Shown here one piece after another: positions 21,578 to 33,014 of a stretch of DNA of 64,000 bases (its first letter is position 1; every line of letters begins with the position of its first letter). The DNA is taken from assembly GCA_014529385.2 (NCBI GenBank), contig CM043961.1, positions 16,224,478 to 16,288,477 of the forward strand, read 5' to 3'. The notes under the pieces were generated by a model. The model made no database searches. It worked only from the letters and a program-made list of their open reading frames with translations, and was not told where the DNA came from. A program made the position numbers and the translations under genes. The stretch is from Adiantum capillus-veneris (lineage: Eukaryota > Streptophyta > Polypodiopsida > Polypodiales > Pteridaceae).

Positions 21578-23680
21578 TAATTCTCGCTACAGAGCAGAGA
21601 TAGAGAGAGAAGACCTAACATTGGATCTTGAGAGAAGATTCAACACACAAAAACCATAGAGTGGATAGATTCTCTTCGGCTTTGTCTAAAAGTGAGATCA
21701 TGTAACTCTCCGCCTACACTCCCGTCCGATGGTGGAAGTCAACATTGACCTCTTCATCTACGATGTCGTGTCTTTGTTTTGGCTTTGGCATAGAGTGAGG
21801 GAGGGAGAGAGAGTGCATTGGCTCTCCTTTGGTGTGCATATGACATGTACTTGCCAGTTTCTCTTAGCGATGGCCTTCGCTCTTGACATTAGCTCTCGGC
21901 ATCGGAGAGCTAGGAAATCTCGGTTGAGATAGCTTCTCCTGGACGGCTTCTTCTCGAAATTGGCTTTTGGTGTTTTGGCATTCTTCTTGGCATTGGCTTT
22001 TAGCATTGGCGGCTTCAACATCGGCTAAGCATCGATTTTGACATCGATTTGGCAATTTGACTAGCAATTTTTGTCTGGCAAAGAAAGGTAGCATTTAGCA
22101 TTTTCTCATCTTCAACTCAGCGAGAGCAAGCAAGAATGGTTTGGATCTCCTCTAGCATAGCATTGTGAGTCAACTTTCCTCCCACACCCATTCTGGAGCG
22201 GTTTTGCGTCGATGGACCTTTCCCTTGGCATCCCCGACACCTCAACTTTGATTTAGCAGGAGAGAGACAAGAGAGAGCGACATCGGGTCTCCTCTAGTCC
22301 TTGTTTGGAGTGGATCGGCTCTGTAGTGTCTCTTTGGTGACGCCCATCAATTTTGTGATTCGGCTTTGACAGTTTCCCCCTTCCAACTTTGGCCACATAC
22401 ATTGAAGCATAGTGGCTCCAATAGACCATTTTGGAGTGGATTTCCCACAAATGATTATAGCTCTTTGATGTTGTTTATGACCACATGTAGCTGGTTGTGC
22501 TATGTGTCTGGTTTTTTATCGACGTGCTTATGGATCGACGAGGTAATTTGTGCCAAGCTCCCTGCATTTTTCTCATAACGTGCCCATTCTTTGCAGTGCA
22601 GATTATATGGCACGGTAGTACTCATGTATGACTGTGTGGGGTACTCTAGAGAGTGGTTTTAGTATAGTTTTATGCAGTTATGCTATGTATACATATGCAG
22701 ATACAACTTGAGCAGGTAGCAGATTCACAAGTTTACAGCATTCTTGGATGGGTATAGTCATCCATAGAGCCACTCGTCCAAGAGTGAGCTTCATTGCTAG
22801 GGTCTTGGCAGGATACGTATAGCATTTGTGGATTTGTCTACTGAGACACTAAGTGTTTGTTCATGCTTTAAGCAGTATTGGTTTTTTGAGTTTCTACTCA
22901 ATTTTTAGGGGAAACTTTGCCGGATTTTTCCTAGTTTCTGCCATACTTTGTGCGCATGTAAGTTTACTCTTTGATGGTTTAGTGGTCAAGTTTGACTCCC
23001 ACTTTGACAGGCTTTGTCAGTTGCATATGATTGTGTGGCTATTGATTATAGGAAATCATAGGTTTCATAGGGTTTTGTAGATCTTTGCATAATTTTCTTA
23101 TGAGATGCGTTTTGAGCATGTTTGCTCACTACTTGCATACATGGTTATGCGCTCGTTATGCTCTTTACACTCAGTTGAGCTGCGGTGAGCTGTTTTTCCT
23201 AGATTTTATGCTTGCAAATTGCAGATCATTGAGGTTTCTAATGCATATGTGAGCATCAATTTTGATGCACTTTATCATGGTTTTCATGATTGTGTAGTGG
23301 TCGAGTGATCTCCCACTTTGTTGCTAGCTTTGCATGGTTTATGGTTGAGATTTTTCTTTGGTTTCCACTCAGTTTACAAGGGAGACACTACCACTTTTCT
23401 CCTAGGATTTCTCGCCATAGTTTTTTTTCTTGGCATCCATATAGCAAACATGTGTGACAATAAAGAGTTGACAATGATGTCTCATGAGAGACAACAGTCT
23501 CATTCTTGCTGATATATGCGATGTTGGCATTGTGCTCTTACAAGACAAACTAAGTACCGCTATTTCAAATTTATGAGGCAGCTGGGGAGATCTATGCATC
23601 ATGTAGATGAGGTTTTGACAAATTTCTAGAGTGGTGGCTTCATATGCTAGTGAAAATGCTGTCACTTCTTCCTTCTCGGG
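21575..23680. other. unassigned region
   Basis: About 2.1 kb with only short frames. Two stretches (about 22860-22990 and 23290-23410) share wording such as GTGGTC...CTCCCACTTTG and might be a diverged direct repeat. No domain, RNA or LTR is recognised. Confidence 0.3.
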
Positions 23681-24557
23681 ATAACTGAAGATGTGAAGAT
23701 TAAAGTCTTGGGGATTAAGTGCTTGGTTGATTGCTACGTGATGCAAGCGGGTGAGAATGATTATCCAATCATTTTAGGGAAGGAGGATGTGAAGGACTGG
23801 ATTGCTAACTTCAAGTGGCATATGCTTGGTATGCACATTGTGAATGATGAAGCAAAGCTTCATGTATTTCCTCTTGCACTCAAAGGAGAAGCTCGCCAGT
23901 GGCTTGAAGGTTTAGAGGAAGACAAAAAGCAAACATGGGAGCAGGTGAAGTAGGCAATTTTGACAGGGTTTGAAAAGAGACTAACCGCAATAGAAGCAAC
24001 AACAAAATTGAGAGGTCTGCAGCAAGATGTTCATGCTAACTTTTTTGCAACACTTCAAAGGACTTTGGGTGCAATTTGAGGTGGCATCCCAAGTACCTCC
24101 AAGGGATTTCTTTAAAGTGTGCCAGTTTATGGATTGTCTCCATACAAGTGTAAGGGAGAAGGTCAATCAAGAGGAGCCTGCTACATTTGAAAGAGCCGTG
24201 GATATTGCCAAGGCCAAGAGCAAGAAGATCAATAGAAGGTGGGAGCAAGGCATGACACATGCTGAGCGAGTTGTGGTGCAACCAATGGTTCCTATGGTAG
24301 AGGATGATAGAGTGGAGCGAGTGGTTCAAGGTTTAGATCCCGTTACGATCTTTTTGCATGACCTTGCCGGTCAGTTGCAAGAATTAATGATTAACATAAT
24401 GAATAGAAACGAAAGAGAAGAGGGCCAGCTGGGAGAGGTAGGGGACGGAGGCTACAAGGCAGATGTTGCAATTATGATGAAGAGGGTCACTACACCCCTG
24501 ATTGTCTTGAACCACAAAGAGAGAGAGAGGAGGGATGTACCCCTTATATGGGCGTGA
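23680..24557 (+). pseudogene. family C copy 2 protease tail and gag
   Basis: Begins with the protease tail (VLGIKCLVDCYVMQAGEN, DYPIILG) and passes in frame into gag (KEDVKDWIANFKWHMLGMHI). This is the same join as in copy 1. The gag core continues across a stop near 23953 and a frameshift near 24040 (GLWVQFEVASQVPPRDFFK, VREKVNQEEPATFERAV). The knuckle near 24460-24510 is damaged: one Cys is Tyr. The 5' flank before 23680 has no LTR or PBS. Confidence 0.75.
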
Positions 24558-25503
24558 TTGAGGGAGAATAGAAGAAAATCATCAAGAGTGGGCACTAGAA
24601 GCACCACCTCCGCAACAACAACCACAACCGTTGCTTGCAAATGGAGAAGGGAGAGCTATCAACATCATTACCCTTGAGCATCAAGATGTGGATGTTTTGG
24701 CCAATAAGAGAGCTAGGTATGATAGGGAGAAAGAGACAGAAGAAGAGAGGGAAACAAGAGGGAGAGAAGGGAAGGCTAAGGTAGAAGACAACCAGAGAGT
24801 AGTAAGAGGCGAGGAATAAGGAAAATAGGTCCAAAGGACTACCCCCTTGGCCAAGGTGTTGAAGACTATGATATTATCGATGACATATGAAATCAAAAGG
24901 CCAATATATATTTTGGTCAGTTGGTGGCTTTGAACGCTAAATTGAGGAGGCGATGGACCAAATGTGTGAGTATGCGGCTTCCTTCCAAAAAGGAAAAGCA
25001 TCAAAGCATGGTGTCATCCTTGAGGGTTGGTCACCTGTGGATATGGTGCCAATAGTTGAAGCTATGTTGGGAAAGAAAACGAAAGTGGAAGGATATGTGG
25101 ATGGTGGTGCCCAAGTGTGTGTCATGACCGAGGCTATCATGAAGGAAGGAGGAGTCAAGATGTCCGTGAATGCTTCAATCCGTATGAGGATGGCCAACCA
25201 CAAAAAGGCAAGGTGTCTTAGGATAACTGAAGATGTGAAGATTGAAGTCTTGGGGATTGAGTGCTTGGTTGATTGCTACGTGATGCAAGAGGGTGAGAAT
25301 GATTATCCAATCATTTTAGGGAGGCCATGGCTTATAACCCTCGGCGCTTAGCAGGATTGGGACACGGGCTTGATCACCATCCCTGACCAAGAGAAAGGAA
25401 GGACCATTGTCTACAACATGAAGACACATGAGAGCCGTACACAACCCCTAATGGAGATGCAAGATATGAATTTGACAGAAACTACGTCATACAATAGTGA
25501 TGT
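24558..25503 (+). pseudogene. family C copy 2 linker and protease
   Basis: A Pro/Gln-rich linker and charged region lead into the protease frame at 24953-25351 with GYVDGGAQVCVMTEAIM. It then reads CYVMQEGENDYPIILGRPWL, the continuation expected after the protease and lacking at the gag joins. A stop follows at 25349-25351; homologous sequence without obvious function continues to 25503, where element B begins. Confidence 0.75.
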
Positions 25504-26538
25504 TTATTTCTTTTTCCGCTCGACTCTGGTCATGAGTGTTTTTTTATTCGGATGTTCTTCTTGAGTACCCTTCCTTGTTTTTCTCGATGTCTGAGACATT
25601 TTTGAGTTTTCGTTCGAAGGATATCTGCCAGTTATTTTGTCCTTGACACAATCTTTATCATCTATCTGCATCAGGAATTGTGTTTTACTGGAGACTGATG
25701 GCATAGGTCGTGCTTTCACAATTTTAGTGTCCCTCTTTCTTCTATACCATTTTTGTCTTCTTGATTTTTGGTTTGGAAAGTCAAAAAACTTTTCCTCCCT
25801 TCCCCTTAAGAGTAGTTGAGCTCTCGTATGTTCTTTTTCGGATCCCGAATCTTCAGAGGTAGCTGAGTGTTCATCCAACTCATCAGTTGCATCGTAATAG
25901 AGGTCAAAAAAGACTTGTTGAGCTTTCATCAAGTCCTTTGTTTCCTCATCCTTGTTTGTCTCGATGTTAAGGACTGACATCATTTGGATGGGAATTATGT
26001 CGTAGCCATCCTCATTGCAAAATTGAGTAGGCATAGACGTATTCACACATACATCCATTGTTGCTAAGATTTGAGTCCACTCGAATGGTTTGAATAAATG
26101 CTCTGGGAAGGGTTCAGGTATGTAGGATTCGTTTGTACAGTCTCTTTCTAGGATACATTCCTCTCGTCTTAAGCTTACATTTTTTGCAGCTCTGCACATC
26201 CAAATAGGAGTGTCTTTGTTTAGCCATGATGGAAGTTTAGTATCAACCGAAGAGACTGAATCAAACTCTTGAATGGGTGTTTTCAAGACGTCTCTACAGG
26301 CGTGGTTCTTTAGATTGACTCTTGTTATAGATCCCACCTGCTTTAAGTACAGATAGTCGTTTCCCCAATCTTGGATAAGGTGTACCTGTCGCATGAAAGG
26401 TCTTCCCAATATGATTTCATAGTTGAGGTTTTTCCCAAAGTCTACTATGGCAAAAGTGTGTTGATATTCAATTCCACATGAGTTGACTATCACTTTTTCT
26501 AGTAGCCCCAGCAATCTTTCAATGTGTCCGTCAGCCAA
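25504..26538 (-). CDS. element B protease C-terminal half and downstream region
   Basis: 344-codon open frame. Residues 1-60 (ADGHIERLLGLLEKVIV, then NYEIILGRPFMRQVHLI) form the second half of a retropepsin fold, with ILGRPF as the conserved Gly motif. The remainder is a charged, low-similarity connector toward where RT would begin, and it ends in Lys/Arg-rich sequence at the break. It continues from the frame holding the catalytic DSGA at 26618-26629 after a small frameshift near 26560. Confidence 0.6.
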   Translation of the reverse strand: MADGHIERLLGLLEKVIVNSCGIEYQHTFAIVDFGKNLNYEIILGRPFMRQVHLIQDWGNDYLYLKQVGSITRVNLKNHACRDVLKTPIQEFDSVSSVDTKLPSWLNKDTPIWMCRAAKNVSLRREECILERDCTNESYIPEPFPEHLFKPFEWTQILATMDVCVNTSMPTQFCNEDGYDIIPIQMMSVLNIETNKDEETKDLMKAQQVFFDLYYDATDELDEHSATSEDSGSEKEHTRAQLLLRGREEKFFDFPNQKSRRQKWYRRKRDTKIVKARPMPSVSSKTQFLMQIDDKDCVKDKITGRYPSNENSKMSQTSRKTRKGTQEEHPNKKTLMTRVERKKK

Positions 26539-26577
26539 CTACAATTTCATTCGCGTCTATCTAATGGTTGGCTGTCC

Positions 26578-27384
26578 TCAGGATTCCCATACTGCTTTAG
26601 TGGCTATGGCTATGCTAGCTCCACTATCCAGTATTGCCATGGTTTCAATGCCATTATATTTCACTGGGAGGGCATTTTTTCCTTCTTCCCCTTCATAATA
26701 TTCTCCGAACTTGTTCATAGGGACTGATCGAATCTCTTTGTATTCCGTTTCATTTTTTGAGTTTCCCAGATTCTTAGAGATTAACCCCGTTATCCCCACC
26801 TGTTCTAGGGTTTTCTGTAAATCATTCCATAAGTATGGCCTGAGTTTCAACAGTTCCCCCAAAGTGAGAGTGCATTGGAAAGGTGTAGACATGATTGAAT
26901 GAATGTTGTCTACTTCTAGGGTCTGTTTGACTCTTTTGACTTGCGTGGTTTTGCAAATGATAGACTCATCTTCGTTATCTCCCAAGTAAGAGGGTAATGT
27001 TTTTAATGTCATTGGTTTAGATATCCCTGAAGCCTCTGATCCGCAATCCCCGTATAAGGATTGTATATCTAGGTTTATATCAGATGGTAGGTTATCCAAC
27101 TGGACTTCTTCTATAGGGGTTGACTTTAAAGTTAGGCTTCCATCATTGATCTCCCTTACCTTTTCCCATAAGTGTCCTGGCCAATCTTCTTCTACAAATG
27201 GAATTTTGTCTAAGGCATCTTCACTGTCCGGCACCAGGAGCTTTGGTTCATTTGTTTCAAGGTGGGGCTCTGCCACCACATTGGATTTTGCTTTCATTTC
27301 TTCTACCGCAAGCTCTTCCGGTTTCGCAATACTTTCAAGCTTGGGTTTTTGTTCATTCAGCATTTCCTGAGTGATTCTTACCAA
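26578..27384 (-). CDS. element B linker and protease active site
   Basis: 268-codon open frame. Most of it is an acidic linker (for example LVPDSEDALDKIPFVEEDW and LPSYLGDNEDE). The end carries PVKYNGIETMAILDSGASIA, whose DSGAS is a retropepsin active-site loop. The linker includes FQCTLTLGELLKLRPYLW, a conserved block before the protease in several plant gypsy polyproteins. One phase change separates it from the 27388-27648 frame upstream. Confidence 0.65.
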   Translation of the reverse strand: MVRITQEMLNEQKPKLESIAKPEELAVEEMKAKSNVVAEPHLETNEPKLLVPDSEDALDKIPFVEEDWPGHLWEKVREINDGSLTLKSTPIEEVQLDNLPSDINLDIQSLYGDCGSEASGISKPMTLKTLPSYLGDNEDESIICKTTQVKRVKQTLEVDNIHSIMSTPFQCTLTLGELLKLRPYLWNDLQKTLEQVGITGLISKNLGNSKNETEYKEIRSVPMNKFGEYYEGEEGKNALPVKYNGIETMAILDSGASIAIATKAVWES

Positions 27385-27387
27385 ATT

Positions 27388-27920
27388 TTAATAAGCTTCC
27401 AGCTTAGCTGCTTCCATGTCTGGAGATGGATAGTTTTTCCATCTGTTTTCCATGTTTTGGCCTACTTTTAGTTCGGCTTGGTAGGCTTCCAAGGCAGCAT
27501 TGATAGGCTCAAAAATTTTATCAACCAGAATGGATCCTCCAGATTTCACGGTTGTTTCCTTAAATTCACTGCCCATTTCTTTCAACTTGTCCTGGGCTAG
27601 AATTTTTGCTTTCTCTTCATTTTCAACCCGTTGTTTTTGTTTTCTCATCTCATATCTTTTGCTTCTGCTCCTTTTGATTCTTTGAGAAGAAACTTTTGTA
27701 TTCTCCGAATCATCAGAGGAATTGTATTTCTTTTTCTTTGCCTGAGCTCTAGTGGTTACCTTGATTGGAACAATCGGTTCGCTCTCTGATGAGCTACGTT
27801 GACTACAACTTTTCCCTTGTTCAAAGGATTCTTAGGACAATCTTCCAGAAAGTGCCCTCCCTTTTTGCAACATTGTATGCAATAGGCCTCAATCGGTTTG
27901 AGGTTTTTGTCAGGCTCTGG
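27388..27920 (-). pseudogene. element B second zinc knuckle and Lys/Glu-rich linker
   Basis: Minus frames give EAYCIQCCKKGGHFLEDCPKN near 27830-27890, a knuckle-like motif with one extra Gly, followed by a Lys/Glu/Gln-rich stretch (RKQKQRVENEEKAKILAQDK). This links the gag and protease parts. Stops and phase changes break it up. Confidence 0.55.
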
Positions 27921-27923
27921 ACA

Positions 27924-28652
27924 TTAATTTTTCCAATGGTCATCAGCATCACAGTTATGACAGTTTCCTGTTCTGGGCTTCATCATGGGTCTTCCCATAG
28001 GAGGTTTGACACCTTGATTAGCTACATAATACATTGGTGCGAGCTCTGGTGGAGCATAAGTCATGGCTTCCTCCATTGGTGGTGGTTGTGGACTATACCA
28101 ATCTCCCTCTACCATTACAGTAGATGGACTAGGCTCTACATAGGGTGTAACAGGCACTAATGCTTGTTCATCTATGACCCATTTGAAGTGCATGTACTTT
28201 ACAGGCACCACATTATGTCTTGGATAAGGAGGTTGTTGTCCCAACACAGGTTGAGGTCTCTCCATACCCATTGGTGGTCTCTGAACTTGAGCCATATTAG
28301 GCTGATATCTGTACATGGGTTGTCCTTGTGGTCTCATGGGCACGTACTGAACATTCCCATCATACTTTGGTATGAAGTAGCACTCGTGTGTCTCGTGGTT
28401 GGTCCATTTTCCCTCGATTGCACACCATTTTTGTGGCCTAATTGGTTGTCCCTGTGGGGATATCCCCTGTCCTGGTCCTCTCATAGGTGCCTTTTGCATA
28501 TTGTTCATCATGTCATTCATTCTTTTTAGCATATCTTCTATGGCTGAGAGTGGTGCCGCAAAAATCGTTCCCACTTGTGCTGGTTTTGTGGATACAGTCT
28601 TCTCGCTTTGGCTATCCTTTGGGATGTCCTCTTCAATCATTAAAGATATCAC
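27924..28652 (-). CDS. element B gag C-terminal part with zinc knuckle
   Basis: 242-codon open frame rich in Pro, Met and Gln, ending at a nucleocapsid knuckle NCHNCDADDHWKNCP (the last Cys lies just after the track break). The Pro/Met/Gln-rich spacer between capsid and knuckle is typical of gypsy gag. It overlaps the gag core frame by about 20 bp in another phase, so one indel has occurred near 28640. Confidence 0.65.
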   Translation of the reverse strand: MISLMIEEDIPKDSQSEKTVSTKPAQVGTIFAAPLSAIEDMLKRMNDMMNNMQKAPMRGPGQGISPQGQPIRPQKWCAIEGKWTNHETHECYFIPKYDGNVQYVPMRPQGQPMYRYQPNMAQVQRPPMGMERPQPVLGQQPPYPRHNVVPVKYMHFKWVIDEQALVPVTPYVEPSPSTVMVEGDWYSPQPPPMEEAMTYAPPELAPMYYVANQGVKPPMGRPMMKPRTGNCHNCDADDHWKN

Positions 28653-29461
28653 AATTGTCTCCTAGGTCGATAGCATCAGACACACACGCCTCTAGGGTTG
28701 TATGCTTTTTACTATAAAGTATAGCATGAAGTTCTTTGTTTAGCAATCCCTCCAAAAACAATGAAACAAGTTGCTCCTCTGCTGCAGGTATCTCCATCTC
28801 TGGGCATCTGGCAATGTATTGTTTCATTCGAGTTGCACAATCCCTAACAGGCTCACCATGTTTCTGTTTAAAGCTATAGATTTGAGCTATCGTATTATGT
28901 TTAATCCCCGTTTTAGAACAAGCAGCTACAAATCCTTGAGCTAATGTATTCAAATCCATGATTGACCTTGGTGGAATGTTTTGGAACCATGTCAAAGCTT
29001 TTCCTTCTAATGTCATTCCAAACCCTTCGAATTCAGTATGGAAATATACGCTCCACTCTTAGCACTTGCTTGAAGCTTGCTAAGTGGTCATATGGATCCC
29101 CTGATCCACTGTATTTTCTAACCCATTTTTGGAAATCAGCTGGTCTGACACGTCTATTTGGTTCAACTCCATGTCTTCTAGGAGTTGGTCCGGTTCCGAG
29201 TCCTTCAAACCAGTCTATCGGAAATAGTGACTCATGTAGCCCTGGGCTGGCCTTAGTGTCACCCGTTTTTCTTCGTGATGAAGTGATTTTTGGTTTCTTC
29301 ACATTACTCTCAGATGATCTCTCACGATGTTCATCTCTTGGAGTGGTTTCTGGTCCTTGACCCAATATCCAATCCGGTATGGAATATCCCTGATATTTGG
29401 TTTGTACTACCTCCTCAGGAGTCATCATAACAAAGTTGTTGTTATAACAATCCCTAAACAA
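28633..29461 (-). pseudogene. element B gag core (capsid)
   Basis: Two frames, 29461-29033 and 29016-28633, together carry the gag fold. They show PADFQKWVRKYSGSGDPYDH and LASFKQVLRVERIFPY, then GMTLEGKALTWFQNIPPRSI and the FLEGLLNKELH block. The break between them near 29025 is a frameshift or stop. The capsid forms the retrotransposon particle. The decayed gag E at 14.3-14.9 kb is its closest relative in the window. Confidence 0.75.
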
Positions 29462-29553
29462 GTAAGTTGGTAGATCCGCAGATCCCTTATCTTTGATTTT
29501 GAAATATAGATGATCTTCATGGCCGTTAATTGTCCTGGTCTAGCATGAGAAGT

Positions 29554-30133
29554 TCACAAGAGATCTTTTATGTTTCTATCTTCCCAACAATAGACTTCGA
29601 TCTTAGGATTATCCGTACTAAGCCATTTTAAGGGCTTCAAGTCTACTTGATCATATCCCTCGAATTCCAAAGTTGGTGGTCCTTCTTTTGCTGACATATC
29701 TGGGATTATAGTGTTTACTTCTAAGCCCCATTTATCTACCACATCGGGGATTTTCAACTTGTACATATTGAGTTCCGTTTCGATCCATGTACATTTTTCC
29801 TTGTTTGTTGGCCCTAACTTCTTCTTTGAACTCAATACCATGATCATCGATGCGAATAGCATACTCTTCGTTAGGATCCAAGTAAACCTAGGCTCCATGA
29901 TGATTAGTCTTGTAAAAAGAGAGTATATGCTTATAGCGCATTGTTGTTCCGGTTTCAGAGTGAATTGAGTAAGAAGACATTTCGGATGTTGAATCTGAAA
30001 AAGTGTCCGAGACTTCTTCAGGAATTGTGTGCAAGGAATTGCCTTGATTCACACTTTCTTTAGTGGATACTCTATTGGTGTTTTCCCCGAATAGGCCTTG
30101 ATTTCCTATTACATGACCGGATCTAAGGTTCAT
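29554..30133 (-). pseudogene. element B leading polyprotein region
   Basis: ATG at 30133 opens MNLRSGHVIGNQGLF; this frame ends at a stop near 29888. The same frame after that stop reads VYLDPNEEYAIRIDDHGIEF and DRNGTQYVQVENP, matching element A's corresponding block. The alternative open frame 29554-29898 is in another phase and may hold the next part of the protein (for example PPTLEFEGYDQVDLKPLKW). The role of this leading domain is not known to me. Confidence 0.6.
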
Positions 30134-30533
30134 ATAGACTTATGAAGCCCTGGATAGAGTACTCACCTTAGATTGACTTGTCGTCAATTTTCACTCGACT
30201 CAATTGCAACTTTCTGTCAAGCCACTGATTCCTCGTCTGCAACCTGATTCCTGTACAAAATTTGTGAAATTAGCTATTTTTCTATAAGGACAGTCGAGCT
30301 CTTGAGAACTCCAGTGATTGGTCTCTGTATTTCACTTCAATTCGTGCTATGGAAGTCAAAACTTTGATTTTCAGATTCAGCTTAGCAAAATCAAAGGTTT
30401 AATCTGCAATCTGTAAACTGAGTGTATCTGTACCAATTTTGATCCGATTGACACCAAAATTTTCCAGTGGCCTTATTTTATGCTGGTCTAACACTATATA
30501 AGCCCAAAAGTCAAATTTAAAGTCTCTGGGTAG

Positions 30534-30565
30534 CAGAAGTAAATAACCGCAATTATTTACTTTTG
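30534..30565. repeat. 32-bp palindrome, imperfect copy (element B leader)
   Basis: Identical to the perfect copy at 31094 in 29 of 32 positions. A half copy (GTAAATAATTAG) also occurs near 30823. Confidence 0.85.
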
Positions 30566-31093
30566 TCACTTTTTTGCATTTTCTGGATTGGTTTGGCAAG
30601 TATACAACTTGTTAAAGCCATCGGGCAAGTTTCAACAAGTTTGGACAAAATTTGATCAAGTTTACCCACTGTTCCGTGTTTGCAGACTCTGATTTCGAGA
30701 ATCTAGCTTAGGTTTTACTTTTGTGGTCCAAATTTCACCAAAATTGATTTGTGGGGTCCAATTGATGCGCTTGACTTTGTGGTATACTCAAATTTGCAAA
30801 ATCACCAAGTTTGGAAGCAAATGTAAATAATTAGTTTTGTCCCAACTTTGACACAGATCTATTAAACACCTTATGTTAAGGTCACTAGCCAATTTTTATC
30901 AAGTTTGGACAATTTTTGGTCAAATAATGGTCATCAATTATCTGTCCGCAGACTATCCGCAGACTAACTTTGCAATTTTTGTCTCAGTTTTCACTCCAAT
31001 GATTCAAATCTTACCAAATTTGGTTTGTGGACTTATTAAAACATGGTAAAGCTAGTGGTATGCCAACTTGATCAAAAAAGTTCAAAAACAGGG

Positions 31094-31125
31094 CAAAAGT
31101 AAATAATCGCGATTATTTACTTTTG
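31094..31125. repeat. 32-bp perfect palindrome (element B leader)
   Basis: The arm CAAAAGTAAATAATCG is followed directly by its exact reverse complement, centre CGCG. A half copy lies at about 31519-31533. Confidence 0.95.
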
Positions 31126-31383
31126 TTAAGTTTTTGCAACTTTTTGGTCAACTGAGCATATACACATGTTTTTCACCTCAATATAAGCCTATGAATCAAT
31201 TTTCACCAAGTTTGGATAAATTTTTCCTCTATTCACACTTAAGATTAAAAAAGTCGGCACAAACTTTAGTTTCCACCCAGTTTTTTGCCAGTTTAGTGAT
31301 CCAAATCTCTTGGGCCTTTACAAAAGTTGTTTGTACACATGCAATGAGTCAATGGTATGAGCCTTGCCCAGTTTAGAGCAAAA

Positions 31384-31407
31384 AGTTAAGAATCGCGGTT
31401 ATTAACT
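31384..31407. repeat. 24-bp palindrome variant (element B leader)
   Basis: AGTTAAGAATCG followed by CGGTTATTAACT. Relative to the inner 24 bp of the perfect copy, position 4 (A to T) and its pairing partner position 21 (T to A) have both changed. Confidence 0.8.
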
Positions 31408-32084
31408 TGAGGCTTGAAATGAGCACTTTTTTTGCAATTTTCTCAAAGACAGTCTTTTTATGGTGTTTTTTTAAGCCTATAAATCAAGTCAAAACTTAGT
31501 TTGGCCTAAAAAGTCAAGAAAAAGTAAATAATCTGAGTTTTGATCAGCTTCTTGAAATTTTTACCTCGAAGTGTCCTTGAGCTTACCCACTGGTTCATAC
31601 AACTTTTAGGCTTACTCCCTAGTTGGATTGAGTGAATTCGAGTCTTTTCGTGCTATTTCTAGCCATAGAGCTGAAATTCTGCAACCTTACATAACAACTC
31701 ACACTTGATTCTTTCAGAGAGAGCAATGCTATGAAATCCACCTCAGATTCTACTTACCCTACTCCCAGTTTCTCATGCAATGAGGTTGCGGAAAGTGTCC
31801 ACCGACACTCGTTTTCTTGTGTTTTTTATGTTTTTCAGAGTCTTGATCTTAAGACTTGTTTCGTCTACCAATCATTCTCTAAATCCTAATCTAAATCTAC
31901 AATCCTACAATTCTAAAGGTACTCAGTAAGTACGATTACTTCCAAGCTACCTCTACAGAGCAAAAGATGACAATCTTAAGCTATTCGATTTTTAAAAAGA
32001 GTTTTGAACTCTAAGCGAACCTAAAAGAAGTTAAAGGATTTACACAAGACTCTCGTGTTTTTCCCTAGTTTAGGTCTCTTCGTT

Positions 32085-32101
32085 CCTCGGCAGCGGCGCC
32101 A
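32085..32101 (-). promoter_or_regulatory. primer-binding site, Asp-tRNA type (element B)
   Basis: The minus strand reads TGGCGCCGCTGCCGAGG, one base different from the element A site and two bases from the LTR end. Confidence 0.8.
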
Positions 32102-32103
32102 AA

Positions 32104-33014
32104 TGTGGAACACATGTCTAACCTCACCATCCTATCTTGTTGCAGTATTAGCAAGAACCACGATTGATTTGTCAAACCATGGGACGAAGCTGACTCGATT
32201 AGTGCATAGAGGCTATAAGAGGTTGTCAAGCTCTTGGAAAACAACTAACAACTCGCATCTAACTCAGGCTACACTCAAGTGACTGAAATCACCAAAATCC
32301 AATCGCTCATCGGCAAGCAAATCACATCCATTACAGCATCAAATGACATCCAAATGTAATGAAACTTCTAGGAGAAGTTTATAAGACCTAAGCACACATG
32401 TCTATGTCCTCAAACCCCACTTTAGGTTAAGTTCCAAAATCGCGATTATTAACAACAGTGGATTTTTGACCTAATTGTTTTTGACCCAGAATGCATCTAA
32501 ATTCTTAGCAATGATGCCCAGATACCCCGCCTATGCTTAGTTTTCGATTTGAAAGTGTAAATTCCTAGTTATGATGAAATTAGTCCGCGGGTCGGCGACG
32601 CCAAAAGCTACGAAATACTGTGAATGGCTTACGTCAATGCGTAGAGCTCTTACCTACGGTTGCAATGCAACAAACGCATTCGCAATGTGACAACCGGAGA
32701 GGGAGTAGGAAGCGCGAGAAGGAGAGAAGTGAGCACCGTTAGCTCACGCTGTGTATTTCTTATCCAAAAAACTTACAAAAATTGACTTTTATACCTTAGC
32801 TAAGGTTTTTGGGTGGTCAAAAGTGATAATCTGGAGTTCTACCAAAGCTGAGAATTGAATGGCTGATACAATCTAGAAGCTTGTAGCCTCGGCTCATTAA
32901 TTACAAGGTTTATAAAGAAAACACGAGTTACAATATTCCCGATTTATGAAAATAATAAATGTTTATACAAGGAGAACTCCGAAAAATGGTGTCCATGTTA
33001 GCTTGCTGCTAACA
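32104..33014 (-). repeat. 5' LTR of element B
   Basis: About 911 bp from TGTTAGCAGC to TGTTCCACA on the minus strand. Its outer edge at 33014 is sharp because family C pol resumes there. It contains an AATCGCGATT core at about 32438, echoing the leader palindromes. Confidence 0.8.

Larger units (their letters stand above)
30134..32084 (-). other. untranslated leader of element B
   Basis: About 1.95 kb without a sustained open frame on the coding strand. It holds one perfect and two imperfect palindromes of the GTAAATAATCGCGATT type plus half sites. Otherwise it is AT-leaning with repeated short phrases such as AAGTTTGGACAA. Confidence 0.6.
25504..33014 (-). mobile_element. gypsy-type LTR retrotransposon, element B, 3' half deleted
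   Basis: Minus strand: LTR (33014 to 32104), Asp-type PBS, about 1.95 kb leader with palindromes, gag-like N-terminal region from ATG 30133, gag core, two zinc knuckles, a long linker and a retropepsin-type protease. The reading stops at about 25504 against family C sequence. No RT, RNase H, integrase or 3' LTR is present. It sits inside family C. Its start (MNLRSGH) and gag relate it to element A and to the decayed gag E. Confidence 0.75.
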
